IMG/VR virus record: IMGVR_UViG_3300030098_004493 | Coordinates: 1 to 24,034 of that record | Direction: 5' to 3' (one strand) | DNA from: a virus | Length of the DNA stretch: 24,034 bases | Part shown: positions 1-7,831 of the stretch, piece by piece | How positions within the stretch are numbered: position 1 is the stretch's first letter | How the letters are laid out: every line of letters begins with the position of its first letter | Translations under genes and position numbers: made by a program | The notes under the pieces: model-generated | Databases searched by the model: none | What the model was told of the DNA's origin: nothing | What the model saw: the letters and a program-made list of their open reading frames with translations, nothing else

Positions 1-547
1 AAACATGTCTACCGTGGACCGACACAGACATCTGCTTAGTGATATCCGTAAACCTATCCGTAAGTAGGCAGGTGTTGTTTGCGTCCCCTACTGCGGATCC
101 TTTTGCAACCTTTTTGCTGGAGCCAGTCATGCCAGGAACGCCTTGACCAACAAAGCTAGTCCACTTATCTGCAAGAGAGTCGTAGTACTCAATAAACACA
201 GAGGTGGTCTTGCCTGTTTGAGTTACTCGGTAGACATAACCATAGCCATACCCATCACTTCGAACCCCTCCTGATTCCTTTTGGATTCTAAAGGTGACAG
301 GAAAGAAGTCTTCAACCTTAGAAGCACTGCCAAACTGGTAAGCAGACGCAACTGAACTATCCGTAGTTTGGTAGTCAAGCTCAGCTAATTTTGAGAACCC
401 GGAGATAGGCCTTAGCCCTCCGTCAAAATTACCATCAGCCCCAATGATCTCGTAGGCTTTTCCCGGACGAGTAGAGACACGAGGACGACTCTTGTCCTCA
501 CTAGTCTCAACCATGTTATAGGTCCACTGAGTGGTAAGTTCGTTCAT
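1..547 (-). CDS. Partial virion (tail-region) protein, N-terminal 182 residues
   Basis: An open frame runs from an ATG at 545-547 leftward off the window edge without a stop, giving the first 182 residues. It begins MNELTTQWTYNMVETSEDK, followed by a stretch containing RPGKAYEIIGADGNFDGGL and a Tyr/Gly-rich strand pattern (YGYGYVYRVTQTG). The start overlaps the stop of the upstream 102 aa gene as ATGA, which indicates translational coupling. It is the last gene seen in the late block, downstream of the connector candidate and the Cys-rich protein. The RPG-type N-terminus and beta-rich composition would fit a tail nozzle or stabilisation protein, but that is inference and I do not recognise the family. 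Confidence 0.8.
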   Translation of the reverse strand, partial: MNELTTQWTYNMVETSEDKSRPRVSTRPGKAYEIIGADGNFDGGLRPISGFSKLAELDYQTTDSSVASAYQFGSASKVEDFFPVTFRIQKESGGVRSDGYGYGYVYRVTQTGKTTSVFIEYYDSLADKWTSFVGQGVPGMTGSSKKVAKGSAVGDANNTCLLTDRFTDITKQMSVSVHGRHV

Positions 548-852
548 TTTGGTCCACCAAAGATGCTTGAAAGCCTATGGATAAATCCTCCCCCCACAGG
601 GAAGGGGATCATCTTGTTGAGTTTACGTTGCCTCTTACTACATCCGCAACCAGGTTTTTTCTTTATTTTGACAGTACTAGCTACCTTTGATATGAGGTCG
701 CCTGCACCCTTTACTTCGGCGTCATTAGGCTCTAAAGCTGTAACAACACGAGCAGTCATCTCTTGCTCATCCACCTCGACCTCAAAGACATAGGGTCTAC
801 CTTCAATAGGCAGGTGAATAGGAATAGTTACTTTGTTCTGTTCTTCACTCAT
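544..852 (-). CDS. Small phage protein with C-terminal CGC-KRQRKLN motif (102 aa)
   Basis: The 102 aa protein starts at the ATG at 850-852, which overlaps the TGA of the 604 aa gene (ATGA). The frame stays open up to 903, but that extension would read 51 nt into the upstream gene and lacks the coupling junction. Residues 1-60 are an acidic beta-rich segment. Residues 61-80 hold a lysine-rich stretch followed by PGCGCSKRQRKLNK (Cys69, Cys71), then a Gly/Pro-rich tail. A CGC-x-KRxxxLN pattern recurs, as I recall it, in small phage proteins of unknown role. The paired Cys could bind metal or form disulfides (inference). Its own stop overlaps the next gene's start as ATGA. Confidence 0.85.
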   Translation of the reverse strand: MSEEQNKVTIPIHLPIEGRPYVFEVEVDEQEMTARVVTALEPNDAEVKGAGDLISKVASTVKIKKKPGCGCSKRQRKLNKMIPFPVGGGFIHRLSSIFGGPK

Positions 853-2663
853 ACGGCTGTAAATTGGAAGTTCCCGCCAGACATCGTGGGGCTTGCTGCA
901 CACCCAAACTTCTCAGGGCTGAGAGATACGATGTCTTGAGATTTCCAGTTCTCTCCATCAAAGGCATATATGAATCCAGCATCAGCAAATCCATTATACG
1001 CAGCATAGCTATATAGGTCGCTATACCCGCAATCGGTACCTCCCGGTAAAGATTGGCTGCTCATAAGTTCTTTCATAAGAGTTGGGTAGCACTCTGTGCC
1101 GTCTAGCCCTTCATTTTTCATCCGACAACGACTCTCAGGAAACCCAAATTGAAGACAATCGTACTCTCCAGCCGAAGTACCACAACCAAACCCGTTACTT
1201 GCAAAGTGATTGCTTGTTCTTAGATGAAGAACGTATTTACTTTCAGCTGTTTCGTGGTTATCTAAAGCTCCGCCGTCTGATCCGGATCCTGTGCTTTCAC
1301 AACCAACAAACATTCCCCCTGGATGGTTCGTAGTTGCACCACTACTGTTGTCTACTCGACAACAGTCTCCTGACGTAGGAGAGCCTCCTCTACAACAGTC
1401 AAACGTGCAATTTGAATTACAAGTAACTCCGGCATCATCCCAATCGTCGCCCGTCCAAAAAGTAAACTTAACTCTAAAATCAGGGTGAGCACGACCTACT
1501 GGAGGTTGGTCGCAACTAAACTTTAATCTTATGTAGGCAGAGGCGCTTTTTCTGTCGCCTACATTAGTGTTGCAAGACACAATAGTCCTACAATCTTCAG
1601 TCATATTCTGAGAACCACAAGCTAAATCAGTAGGGTCACATGGGTCGGGTCCGCAGTTAGTGCTGCAAGTATACTTTGCTTGACCTCTCATACTAGAAAT
1701 TGTCCAGCCGTTAGCTACTCTCATCTTTGAGGTTTCACTTGGGTAGCCAGGATTAGGGTAGTAAACAGCTTCTGATGGGTCTTGATCGTCTAGGTTTTCT
1801 TTTGTTAACACGTAAACCTTAGGAAGACTTCTAACTTGTTCAATGTTCCTAATGTAATGATCTTTACTTTGAGCCAATTTAACCCAAGGTCGGTTAACGT
1901 CTTGTACGCAGTCTCCACTGCCATTTAATCTTCCATCACATCTTCCGAATGGAGAACAAGGGTCGCCAGTAGGACAACTTTCTAGGTCAGCCTTGCAAGG
2001 AACCTTGCCATCATAAGTAGATCTTCCTTGGTGATCCCAATTCAAATCGGTAACGTCTCTTCGACCACCTGCATCCTGACCGCCTTTATCACAAAAGTAA
2101 GAAATGCCACCTGCTGCCATGCAGTCAGATTGAATCTCATTACAGTTACCTGTTTCCGTTGAAGATTCATATGACAAAGAAGAAACACTAACTACTATTC
2201 GGTCAGGCCAAAACTTTTCATTATTGCAATACCAATCGCAATCATCACACTCGTCAACACGATCATCGCAATTAGTGCATGTGTAGGGAGTTCCCGGATC
2301 CTTAGTTCCATCTAGACCGTAGAAAGGCCAAGGACAAGGTGATTCTTGTGTTTGCTGTCCCGCATCTTCAAAATAACCACAGACTTCTTCTCCGTCCAAT
2401 CCCCCGTTAAGACGCCGACATTTAGGGTCTAGAAACTTAGCTTTGTAAACCTTACCCGTAACAATTAGATTGCCGTCTTGGTCACGCCTTTCAGCACCTT
2501 CAGCTTTCCACTCCCCGTTAACAAGAACTTGACCTGGAACAGTATCAACTAACTGTTCTTCACCACAATCAAGGCACATGTCAGGGTTGTTACCGCAAGG
2601 AATCCACCTCCAACAAGTGGGGTTTGTAGCGGGAGCACAGCAACAACCTCGGTGATGACTCAT
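849..2663 (-). CDS. Cysteine-rich virion-region protein (604 aa, about 43 Cys)
   Basis: I do not recognise this protein. By eye it contains about 43 cysteines (7%), starting with Cys7-Cys8-Cys9 and then Cys17, Cys23, Cys30 and Cys33, with repeated CxxC and CC pairs to the C-terminus. It is acidic (many Asp/Asn/Gly) and has no obvious signal peptide or membrane helix. Phrases such as LNGGLDGEEVCG and LNGSGDC recur loosely, suggesting small disulfide- or metal-held modules. The ATG at 2661-2663 overlaps the stop of the 357 aa gene (ATGA), and its stop overlaps the 102 aa gene the same way, so three or more genes are translationally coupled. Its place beside connector and tail candidates suggests a particle component. 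Such high cysteine content is unusual for a protein assembled in a reducing cytoplasm. Confidence 0.85.
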   Translation of the reverse strand: MSHHRGCCCAPATNPTCWRWIPCGNNPDMCLDCGEEQLVDTVPGQVLVNGEWKAEGAERRDQDGNLIVTGKVYKAKFLDPKCRRLNGGLDGEEVCGYFEDAGQQTQESPCPWPFYGLDGTKDPGTPYTCTNCDDRVDECDDCDWYCNNEKFWPDRIVVSVSSLSYESSTETGNCNEIQSDCMAAGGISYFCDKGGQDAGGRRDVTDLNWDHQGRSTYDGKVPCKADLESCPTGDPCSPFGRCDGRLNGSGDCVQDVNRPWVKLAQSKDHYIRNIEQVRSLPKVYVLTKENLDDQDPSEAVYYPNPGYPSETSKMRVANGWTISSMRGQAKYTCSTNCGPDPCDPTDLACGSQNMTEDCRTIVSCNTNVGDRKSASAYIRLKFSCDQPPVGRAHPDFRVKFTFWTGDDWDDAGVTCNSNCTFDCCRGGSPTSGDCCRVDNSSGATTNHPGGMFVGCESTGSGSDGGALDNHETAESKYVLHLRTSNHFASNGFGCGTSAGEYDCLQFGFPESRCRMKNEGLDGTECYPTLMKELMSSQSLPGGTDCGYSDLYSYAAYNGFADAGFIYAFDGENWKSQDIVSLSPEKFGCAASPTMSGGNFQFTAV

Positions 2664-3733
2664 TCACAAGTTCCGTCGTGCGGAGTAAGACCCTGGAAAA
2701 AGTAAGTGTTTTCGCCTGCTTGGAGTTTGTTGCTTACGTCTTTCCAAATAAACACGTAAGGGTGTTTCAAGTAAAGATTTGAAGGCACTTCAGAATCGGT
2801 AGACGGACTGTAGTAATACGGCTGAGGTTCAAATCCTGCAGGGTAACTAGATCCACAGAGGTCTACGCCCCCCACTATAGGTGAGGGGTAGGCTGAAGAG
2901 TCACAAATGTCTTGTGCAAGACCGCTCTGCCTTAAAGCAACCTCTGATAAGTTGTAGGCTGTTGACGTTATTGCAGACCCGTCAGAGTTAAGGCCACAGC
3001 CTGCAACCCCAACAATGCTATACTTCCAGAGATAATCGTAAGAAAGACCGTTAGCGGCTTCCTTGGAGTAGCCTGTAATCCGCGCTACTCCCCAATAGTT
3101 GTAGATTGTTTTCTCTTCTTCTACAAGCTTTATAAAGTCGTTATCGTTAGTTATATACAAACCACTAAGAGTAAAAGGTCCAGTACCCGTTACTTTAATG
3201 GTATCGCTACCTGTAACCCCTCCTGCTGCAGTAGATGTGATTGTTATCACATTAGCCGACTCACTTATGGTTATGTTCGAACCCGCATCAAGTGTCTTAA
3301 TTACAGCATCTTCACCTTCTTCTGCCGTTGCTTGGAGGATATTAGCGTCCCCTCCACCTGCACTAGATATTTTTTTAACACCGACGTTATCTGATCCGCC
3401 GCCACCACCGCCGCCACCGATACCATCACCATCAGGAAGAACACTATCGTCAGGTAGGTTTAGTGGAGGCCACTGGGGATTTGGAAAGGTGGGCATACTC
3501 GGGAATGCAGGGAATTGCATGTTGAACTGCATTCCCTGATTGGCTAAGCCCGACCCCGAGTTAATAGGCAAGGGGCTTCCACCAAAAGACCCCCCTGGAA
3601 ATGCAGGGTGGTTTCTTCCTGGGATTGTTTGCTTTTGAAGAAAGCCTGCTTGAAACTTGTTGTAAGCAGACGGGCCAAAGGCGCTCCAAATAGGGCCATA
3701 GGCCGAAGCAAAGGCAGGAGTCGGAAATGTCAT
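2660..3733 (-). CDS. Gly-rich, mosaic virion-region protein (357 aa)
   Basis: The start is an ATG with a good ribosome binding site (AAGGAG) in the short gap after the 301 aa gene. The protein has three visible parts. An N-terminal region (about 1-100) is rich in Pro, Phe, Gly and Ala with MQFNMQFPAFPSMP-like short repeats. A run of eight glycines at about 109-116 follows a DGDGIG turn. Then comes a beta-rich region (GSNITISESANVITITSTA) and a C-terminal domain with many Tyr, Ser and a few Cys. The ITIS/VITIT stretch is of the type seen in phage fibre shafts. No family was recognised. A flexible linker joining a virion anchor to a surface domain is the most natural reading (inference). The gene is coupled to the Cys-rich gene by a 4-nt overlap. 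Confidence 0.85.
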   Translation of the reverse strand: MTFPTPAFASAYGPIWSAFGPSAYNKFQAGFLQKQTIPGRNHPAFPGGSFGGSPLPINSGSGLANQGMQFNMQFPAFPSMPTFPNPQWPPLNLPDDSVLPDGDGIGGGGGGGGSDNVGVKKISSAGGGDANILQATAEEGEDAVIKTLDAGSNITISESANVITITSTAAGGVTGSDTIKVTGTGPFTLSGLYITNDNDFIKLVEEEKTIYNYWGVARITGYSKEAANGLSYDYLWKYSIVGVAGCGLNSDGSAITSTAYNLSEVALRQSGLAQDICDSSAYPSPIVGGVDLCGSSYPAGFEPQPYYYSPSTDSEVPSNLYLKHPYVFIWKDVSNKLQAGENTYFFQGLTPHDGTCE

Positions 3734-3742
3734 TACTACTCC

Positions 3743-4648
3743 TTAAGGCAACAAGAACATTGAATTGTCAGCGTTATCAAGAGTGTCCTTATCCCAATGC
3801 TTAGGTGTTCTCATTTGGATGTTGGAGTAGTGATCGCAGACAGTCTTCATTGCATCTCGATATTGCATTTGAATCATCTGGAAGTGAGTTCCAGTAATCT
3901 TCTTATATGAGGCCAGCTTTAATGCACCTGCTGCTGAAATAGCTTCGTACATTGCTTGGAGACCAAAGGGTGCAATCTCATAGCTGATGGAAGAAGAAGG
4001 GGAGTAATGGTCAAACTCCATCCGAGTAGTTAGCTCGATGTCCCCTGTAAACTCACTTGCGCTACTGCTGTCAATAACTCGTTCTTCAATTACATTACCT
4101 GAGAGCAGTCTCAACATAGACCCGGCATAAGCATTAGGCCTTTTGTCAATAGCCCCTAAGGTTGCAGTCCCTAAGGTGAATACTTTATTTGTTGAGTCAA
4201 GTGTTCCTGTGCTGGAGTAATGCAAGAGCAGATCACCCGTATGGGTGTAAAAGATATCAATGTCCCTAGCATTGTTTGGAAAGGGTTTAACTGAAAGAAG
4301 GTTTCCTTCAATGCTCCAACTAGGACCTCTAGGATTCCAGTGGCTTCTAGGCCTGAAGTCATTAGATAAGACCCCACCCTCTTCGTCATAGATACCCACC
4401 GTCCACACCTCACCCACTGTGGGGGGAAGCTGGTAGTACTGCTGATCCTTTACCAACGAAATCCGCAACCGCGACACAACCGGGTTTGTCAGGCTGTTGT
4501 TTACACGAGACACTACGCTCGTCATACAAGGCATAACAATATGTCGGACAAGGAAGTCATCAGAATACTTTGCATCAAGGTCAGGATCGTCCAGGTACCC
4601 GCGAATCCGCTCAATGACCGTATACAAGAATGAGTTAGTTGAATGCAT
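3743..4648 (-). CDS. Putative head-tail connector/adaptor protein (301 aa)
   Basis: The 301 aa protein starts MHSTNSFLYTVIERIRGYLDD. The N-terminal helix is followed by conserved-looking text (LRISLVKDQQYYQLPPTVGEVWTV) and a beta-rich centre. A helical C-terminus contains MYEAISAAGALKLASYKK and FQMIQMQYRDAMKTVCDHY. An N-terminal RIRxYLDDPDLDAKYSDD segment followed by a YQLPP motif is typical of phage connector proteins that join the portal to the tail, as I recall the family. It lies between small structural genes in the late block, 3 nt from the 92 aa gene upstream. The function call is by pattern only. It could also be another virion protein. Confidence 0.65.
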   Translation of the reverse strand: MHSTNSFLYTVIERIRGYLDDPDLDAKYSDDFLVRHIVMPCMTSVVSRVNNSLTNPVVSRLRISLVKDQQYYQLPPTVGEVWTVGIYDEEGGVLSNDFRPRSHWNPRGPSWSIEGNLLSVKPFPNNARDIDIFYTHTGDLLLHYSSTGTLDSTNKVFTLGTATLGAIDKRPNAYAGSMLRLLSGNVIEERVIDSSSASEFTGDIELTTRMEFDHYSPSSSISYEIAPFGLQAMYEAISAAGALKLASYKKITGTHFQMIQMQYRDAMKTVCDHYSNIQMRTPKHWDKDTLDNADNSMFLLP

Positions 4649-4651
4649 GGT

Positions 4652-4930
4652 TTACCCTCGGGCAAAGAGATCTATCAGGTCTTCAAGGTTGCTTTCAACA
4701 TCCATGTAGTTGCGACGAGCTACAGGATCAGCACTGCCAAACCCACCCATATGAAGCTTATCTCTAAGGGGTTCTTTTTGTTTCATTAGGGCTTTGGTTT
4801 TTTTACCGTAGTCCCCATAACGCATGGCCCTTCCTTCTTGTTTTGAGATCTCAAGAAGTTTGCGAATTTCGCTTTTAGAAAGTTCAGGCCTTAAAGATTT
4901 TGCAAGTTTTAAGAGTTGGGCAAGGGGCAT
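4652..4930 (-). CDS. Small basic hypothetical protein (92 aa)
   Basis: I do not recognise this 92 aa, lysine- and arginine-rich protein. It is predicted mainly helical by composition: LAQLLKLAKSLRPELSKSEI could form a helix-turn-helix-like pair, then a KK-rich centre and an acidic tail (ESNLEDLIDLF). It sits 5 nt after the 189 aa gene and 3 nt before the 301 aa gene, so it belongs to the same transcript. The Shine-Dalgarno sequence before its ATG is weak, and translation may depend on coupling. A minor virion or assembly role is possible, but nothing in the sequence settles it. Confidence 0.7.
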   Translation of the reverse strand: MPLAQLLKLAKSLRPELSKSEIRKLLEISKQEGRAMRYGDYGKKTKALMKQKEPLRDKLHMGGFGSADPVARRNYMDVESNLEDLIDLFARG

Positions 4931-4935
4931 GTTGT

Positions 4936-5505
4936 CTATCCGTGAGTGATAATGCGGGAAGAGGCACGAGCCATACAGGAGACCTCGTCCTTAAGTTCTT
5001 GGAAGGATTCTCCCCCCATTGCCTCTGGAGTATACCTGTCAATTCCACGATTCATACGGTCAGCTGCTTCGAATAAACCCATTTTGCGAAGTCGATTGAC
5101 GGCATCGTCCTTTTCCTCAATGCCCTCTTCCCTAGCAGCTTTCTCCTCATACCTCATACGTTTTAGCTTCTGGTGCATATGCATGACCATGTCGTCAGCC
5201 ATGCAACAACGCCATCGTAAGGTATCCATCGTGGGCCGACCCTCTTGATATAAGTCGGGGGGATGAGGCATTACTTCCAACTCAATGGAAACCCTTAACC
5301 CATCCTCGTCCTTATAAACCCACTCGGCAAGGACAAAGTTACCCGTGCCCCTATGGTGGTATACGAAGAGGTTATCCCGTCCAGTAACTCGACGGACAGC
5401 AAGGATCCACTCCCCATCGGGAAGGACCTCATGCTCCTCTCCCATGAAGAGGTATTTTTCGGCAGCTTCCTGCCTGGGGTCAAATACGACTTCAATGTTG
5501 GTCAT
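4936..5505 (-). CDS. Hypothetical phage protein (189 aa)
   Basis: The 189 aa protein has an ATG preceded by AGGGAG at proper spacing. The N-terminal half is beta-rich (FMGEEHEVLPDGEWILAVRR, then VYHHRGTGNFVLAEWV). The second half is charged and helical, with MADDMVMHMHQKLKRMRYEE continuing into EKAAREEGIEEK as a probable coiled coil at about residues 100-135, and a C-terminus ending MARASSRIITHG. It lies in the late operon, downstream of a 39 aa basic ORF and upstream of the 92 aa gene. No family was recognised. The mix of a beta domain and a charged helix would suit a minor virion or assembly protein (inference). Confidence 0.8.
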   Translation of the reverse strand: MTNIEVVFDPRQEAAEKYLFMGEEHEVLPDGEWILAVRRVTGRDNLFVYHHRGTGNFVLAEWVYKDEDGLRVSIELEVMPHPPDLYQEGRPTMDTLRWRCCMADDMVMHMHQKLKRMRYEEKAAREEGIEEKDDAVNRLRKMGLFEAADRMNRGIDRYTPEAMGGESFQELKDEVSCMARASSRIITHG

Positions 5506-5534
5506 TATTCAGATCTCCCTGAGGCAGCTAAGGA

Positions 5535-5654
5535 TTAACGGACGCGCAATTTTTGCCGTTGAGAAGGTTTGTATACAAGCTTCTTCTTTTTACGAGGGCT
5601 TTGGGTTACTCGGTATTTCATTCGAGATTGGTTACCTGGAGAAGAGTAGGCCAT
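5535..5654 (-). CDS. Very small basic protein (39 aa)
   Basis: A 40-codon frame runs from the ATG at 5652-5654 to the TAA at 5535-5537. A strong ribosome binding site, CTAAGGAGCAC, lies just upstream and overlaps the stop of the 105 aa gene, so spacing and context are those of a real gene. The 39 residues include MAYSSPGNQSRMKYRVTQ and then a run of Arg and Lys (PRKKKKLVYK), ending in QKLRVR. The protein is strongly basic with no acidic residue. It could bind nucleic acid or an acidic virion partner (inference). The otherwise unexplained 157-bp gap between neighbouring genes supports it. Confidence 0.65.
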   Translation of the reverse strand: MAYSSPGNQSRMKYRVTQSPRKKKKLVYKPSQRQKLRVR

Positions 5655-5662
5655 AGTGCTCC

Positions 5663-5980
5663 TTAGGGGGCGTTAGATTGAAGAAGAGGTCGGACGCATG
5701 GCTTGGCAATAGAGGTTTGGGCCGTGCTGTCCATAATGGCTAAAAGGGAAGCAAACACCGCCGCTACATTATGAACATCGGCTCCTGTTAATCGAGAGAT
5801 CCCCTCAGACTCTCGATTGTCTACGATTGCACTTGTGTCGTTGGGAAATAAGCTGCTGATCTCAGCCCACTTAGTTGCCCAGTCTGACCCCCTCATATTC
5901 ATATACCTAAGGGTTTCACACATCGGACGAATGTAGTCGTTTACGAAAGCGATTGCTTCTGCGTTTGTAACGTCTGCCAT
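5663..5980 (-). CDS. Conserved-type phage hypothetical protein (105 aa)
   Basis: The 105 aa protein begins MADVTNAEAIAFVNDYIRPM and carries the phrase IVDNRESEGISRLTGADV, followed by an Ala-rich helix. From memory, phages of several groups encode small proteins with this layout (FVNxxIRP near the N-terminus and a DxRExEGxxxLTGxDV core) near their structural genes, without known function. The start is supported by AGGAA upstream, and the gap to the beta-helix gene is only 9 nt. A structural or connector-accessory role is plausible from context alone. Confidence 0.75.
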   Translation of the reverse strand: MADVTNAEAIAFVNDYIRPMCETLRYMNMRGSDWATKWAEISSLFPNDTSAIVDNRESEGISRLTGADVHNVAAVFASLLAIMDSTAQTSIAKPCVRPLLQSNAP

Positions 5981-5989
5981 GATAAGTTC

Positions 5990-7099
5990 CTAGAAAACGT
6001 GGGCGACCTCAGGCACAGGTCGCATTACCGCGCCTATGTCAGGGAATGTAGTTCGAGAAGTAGAAGTTGCCGACACAATACTAGGATCGGCGTGGCTTTT
6101 CAATGCGCCTCGTTCCTTTAACAAAGCGCCTCCGCCAGCTGCATTGTTCAATTCGTAGTTGGTCGTATCTACAAATGGACTGGCAGTCAAGGTGATTTGA
6201 TTTATGTTCATGTCACCCATGTTGGTGAAGGTAGTTCCCGTAATGGCCCCTGTCGCATTGTTGTTTAGGAAGTGACCTATGGTGGTTGTATTTGTGCCTT
6301 GAAGGTTTTCAAACGCTTTGACACAGTTGTAGATAATGTTGTTCTGGAAGACAATAACGTCCAGCCTATCGGTAGCTGAACCTTCTTGCATTTGAACTCC
6401 AATGCCACAATTCTCAACTGTGTTGTTTATGCAAACTCCACCTCGTCTTCGGTGATCGTTTCTGTATTGGATTCCGATGAGGTCTGAATCACCGTTTCCT
6501 TTGATAATGCAGTTTACAACATCGTTTCGCTTAAAATCACATTCTACGATAAGTACTCGGGCACCACTTGCTGCAGTACTACCTGTTGCCTCAAAGTAAC
6601 AGTCGATGGCGCTTCCTCGTTTTAGCCATACAATGCCAGCTGTATTGATGGGTGCTGCAACGTAGCAGTTTATCATTGAGCCGTCTTCTGCTTGTGCAAT
6701 GCTTCCTGTATTAGAAGTACTGACAATCTTGCATCTATAAGAACAACTCATGTCCCCAGATACCCAGAGGAGGAGTGTGGTAGTGGAGCTAATGTCAAGA
6801 CCTTCAATCAAGACATTCTCGCCCGTACACTTGAATCTATTGTTCTGTTCGAACATCCCCCCATCACCAATGGTGCTTGTATAGGCACGAATGTGAATGG
6901 GAGCGGTAGCCGTTCCACTTACATTCCAGGTGATTTCACCTGTAGCTATTCGGGAAGAAGTTCGTTTGACGTTGATGCGATCCCCGGCTGAAGCGCCAGA
7001 AATGGCATCTCCCCAAGTTTGCCAGGCATTAGCCTCAGAAGAACCATCGTTATCCCCTGAAGATAAGTCATAGTTGAGGTACTTTTCTGTGAACGCCAT
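5990..7099 (-). CDS. Right-handed parallel beta-helix protein, candidate tailspike (369 aa)
   Basis: The N-terminus (about 1-45) reads MAFTEKYLNYDLSSGDNDGS and then ANAWQTWGDAISGASAGDRI, the usual entry into a pectate-lyase-like beta-helix. Rungs of about 20-25 residues follow, with repeated short strands and Asn/Cys/Gly turns: NVLIEGLDISSTT, GSMINCYVAA, GSAIDCYFEATG, NDVVNCIIKGNGDSD, CINNTVENCGIGVQMQ and VIVFQNNIIYNCV. The fold is known for phage tailspikes that bind or cleave host polysaccharide. No catalytic residues can be assigned by eye. At 369 aa it is short for a full depolymerase and lacks an obvious separate head-binding domain. It sits directly after two fibre-type genes, 3 nt from the upstream stop, which supports a receptor-binding or surface role. 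Confidence 0.75.
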   Translation of the reverse strand: MAFTEKYLNYDLSSGDNDGSSEANAWQTWGDAISGASAGDRINVKRTSSRIATGEITWNVSGTATAPIHIRAYTSTIGDGGMFEQNNRFKCTGENVLIEGLDISSTTTLLLWVSGDMSCSYRCKIVSTSNTGSIAQAEDGSMINCYVAAPINTAGIVWLKRGSAIDCYFEATGSTAASGARVLIVECDFKRNDVVNCIIKGNGDSDLIGIQYRNDHRRRGGVCINNTVENCGIGVQMQEGSATDRLDVIVFQNNIIYNCVKAFENLQGTNTTTIGHFLNNNATGAITGTTFTNMGDMNINQITLTASPFVDTTNYELNNAAGGGALLKERGALKSHADPSIVSATSTSRTTFPDIGAVMRPVPEVAHVF

Positions 7100-7102
7100 A
7101 GG

Positions 7103-7831
7103 TCAACTCTCTGCTAATTCGACCATTACGGTGGCCCTGGTAATTGTTGCAGGGGTACCTGTTACTTCGAACTCAAACATATCATCTGCTGCAATAGTTG
7201 CGTCATCAAAGCTAGATGTGATTTCCGCAGTCTGAGCACTTGAGACAGAGATCACATCAGTTGTCGCAGATGTTCCAGAGATAGCCCCACTGGCTCGGGT
7301 CCTAATTGTTACCTCAAGGTTGCCCGAAGCGTTGCAGACAAGATTTATCTGCTGAACCGTACATGCATAAGGAATCCTTCTCCAACCCTTTATCCCCGTC
7401 GTAATGACGTTGCTCCCCCCATCAATGGTGATACCGATCACCTCCTTGTTTTTGGTGTCTGAACTAGGGCCCGAATATGCAAATACACCAGTGGAATTGT
7501 TGTAACTAAGGCCAGTACCCGTCGCACTAAAAGAGGACTTGGTAGTGTACCCTGAGTCGTTCGTTAAGACACTTAACGTCTTTGGTTCGGAGTAGCTAAT
7601 CAATCCAGTAGTGGAGTTATAGCTAAGATCGCCCCCCACTGAAATAGAGTTCCTTGCGTCAGCTTGGTTAAAGGTGACATCAGAGGAGACACTAACTGTG
7701 GGGTTTGCGGTTGCACTTACTGTGACCGAGGGAGCAGCTGTCGCAGAAACGGTTACGCTAGGCGCAGCACTAGCTGTGACTGTAACTGCTGGGGGATCTG
7801 TTTGCGTAACTACTACAGTGGGGCTACTCAC
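7103..7831 (-). CDS. Tail-fibre-like protein with short N-terminal repeats (242 aa)
   Basis: The start is the GTG at 7829-7831, overlapping the TGA of the 363 aa gene (GTGA). Residues 1-50 are tandem repeats of about 10 residues of the type APSVTVSATA (four copies with variations). Next come two fibre-shaft repeats, DLSYNSTTGLISYSEP and GLSYNNSTGVFAYSGP, a pattern known from phage tail fibres. A C-terminal domain of about 115 residues begins at GITIDGGSNVITTGIKGWRR, a compact beta domain I associate with distal ends of aquatic phage fibres. This layout fits a small trimeric fibre with a terminal ligand-binding domain (inference). It is followed after 3 nt by the beta-helix gene. Confidence 0.75.
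   Translation of the reverse strand: MSSPTVVVTQTDPPAVTVTASAAPSVTVSATAAPSVTVSATANPTVSVSSDVTFNQADARNSISVGGDLSYNSTTGLISYSEPKTLSVLTNDSGYTTKSSFSATGTGLSYNNSTGVFAYSGPSSDTKNKEVIGITIDGGSNVITTGIKGWRRIPYACTVQQINLVCNASGNLEVTIRTRASGAISGTSATTDVISVSSAQTAEITSSFDDATIAADDMFEFEVTGTPATITRATVMVELAES

Noticed and set aside
853-903. Longer N-terminus for the 102 aa protein
   Set aside because: It overlaps the 604 aa gene by 55 nt, while the ATG at 850-852 forms a normal ATGA junction.
3198-3539. 113 aa plus-strand ORF with a proline run
   Set aside because: The Pro run is the antisense of the glycine run in the 357 aa gene; a shadow frame.
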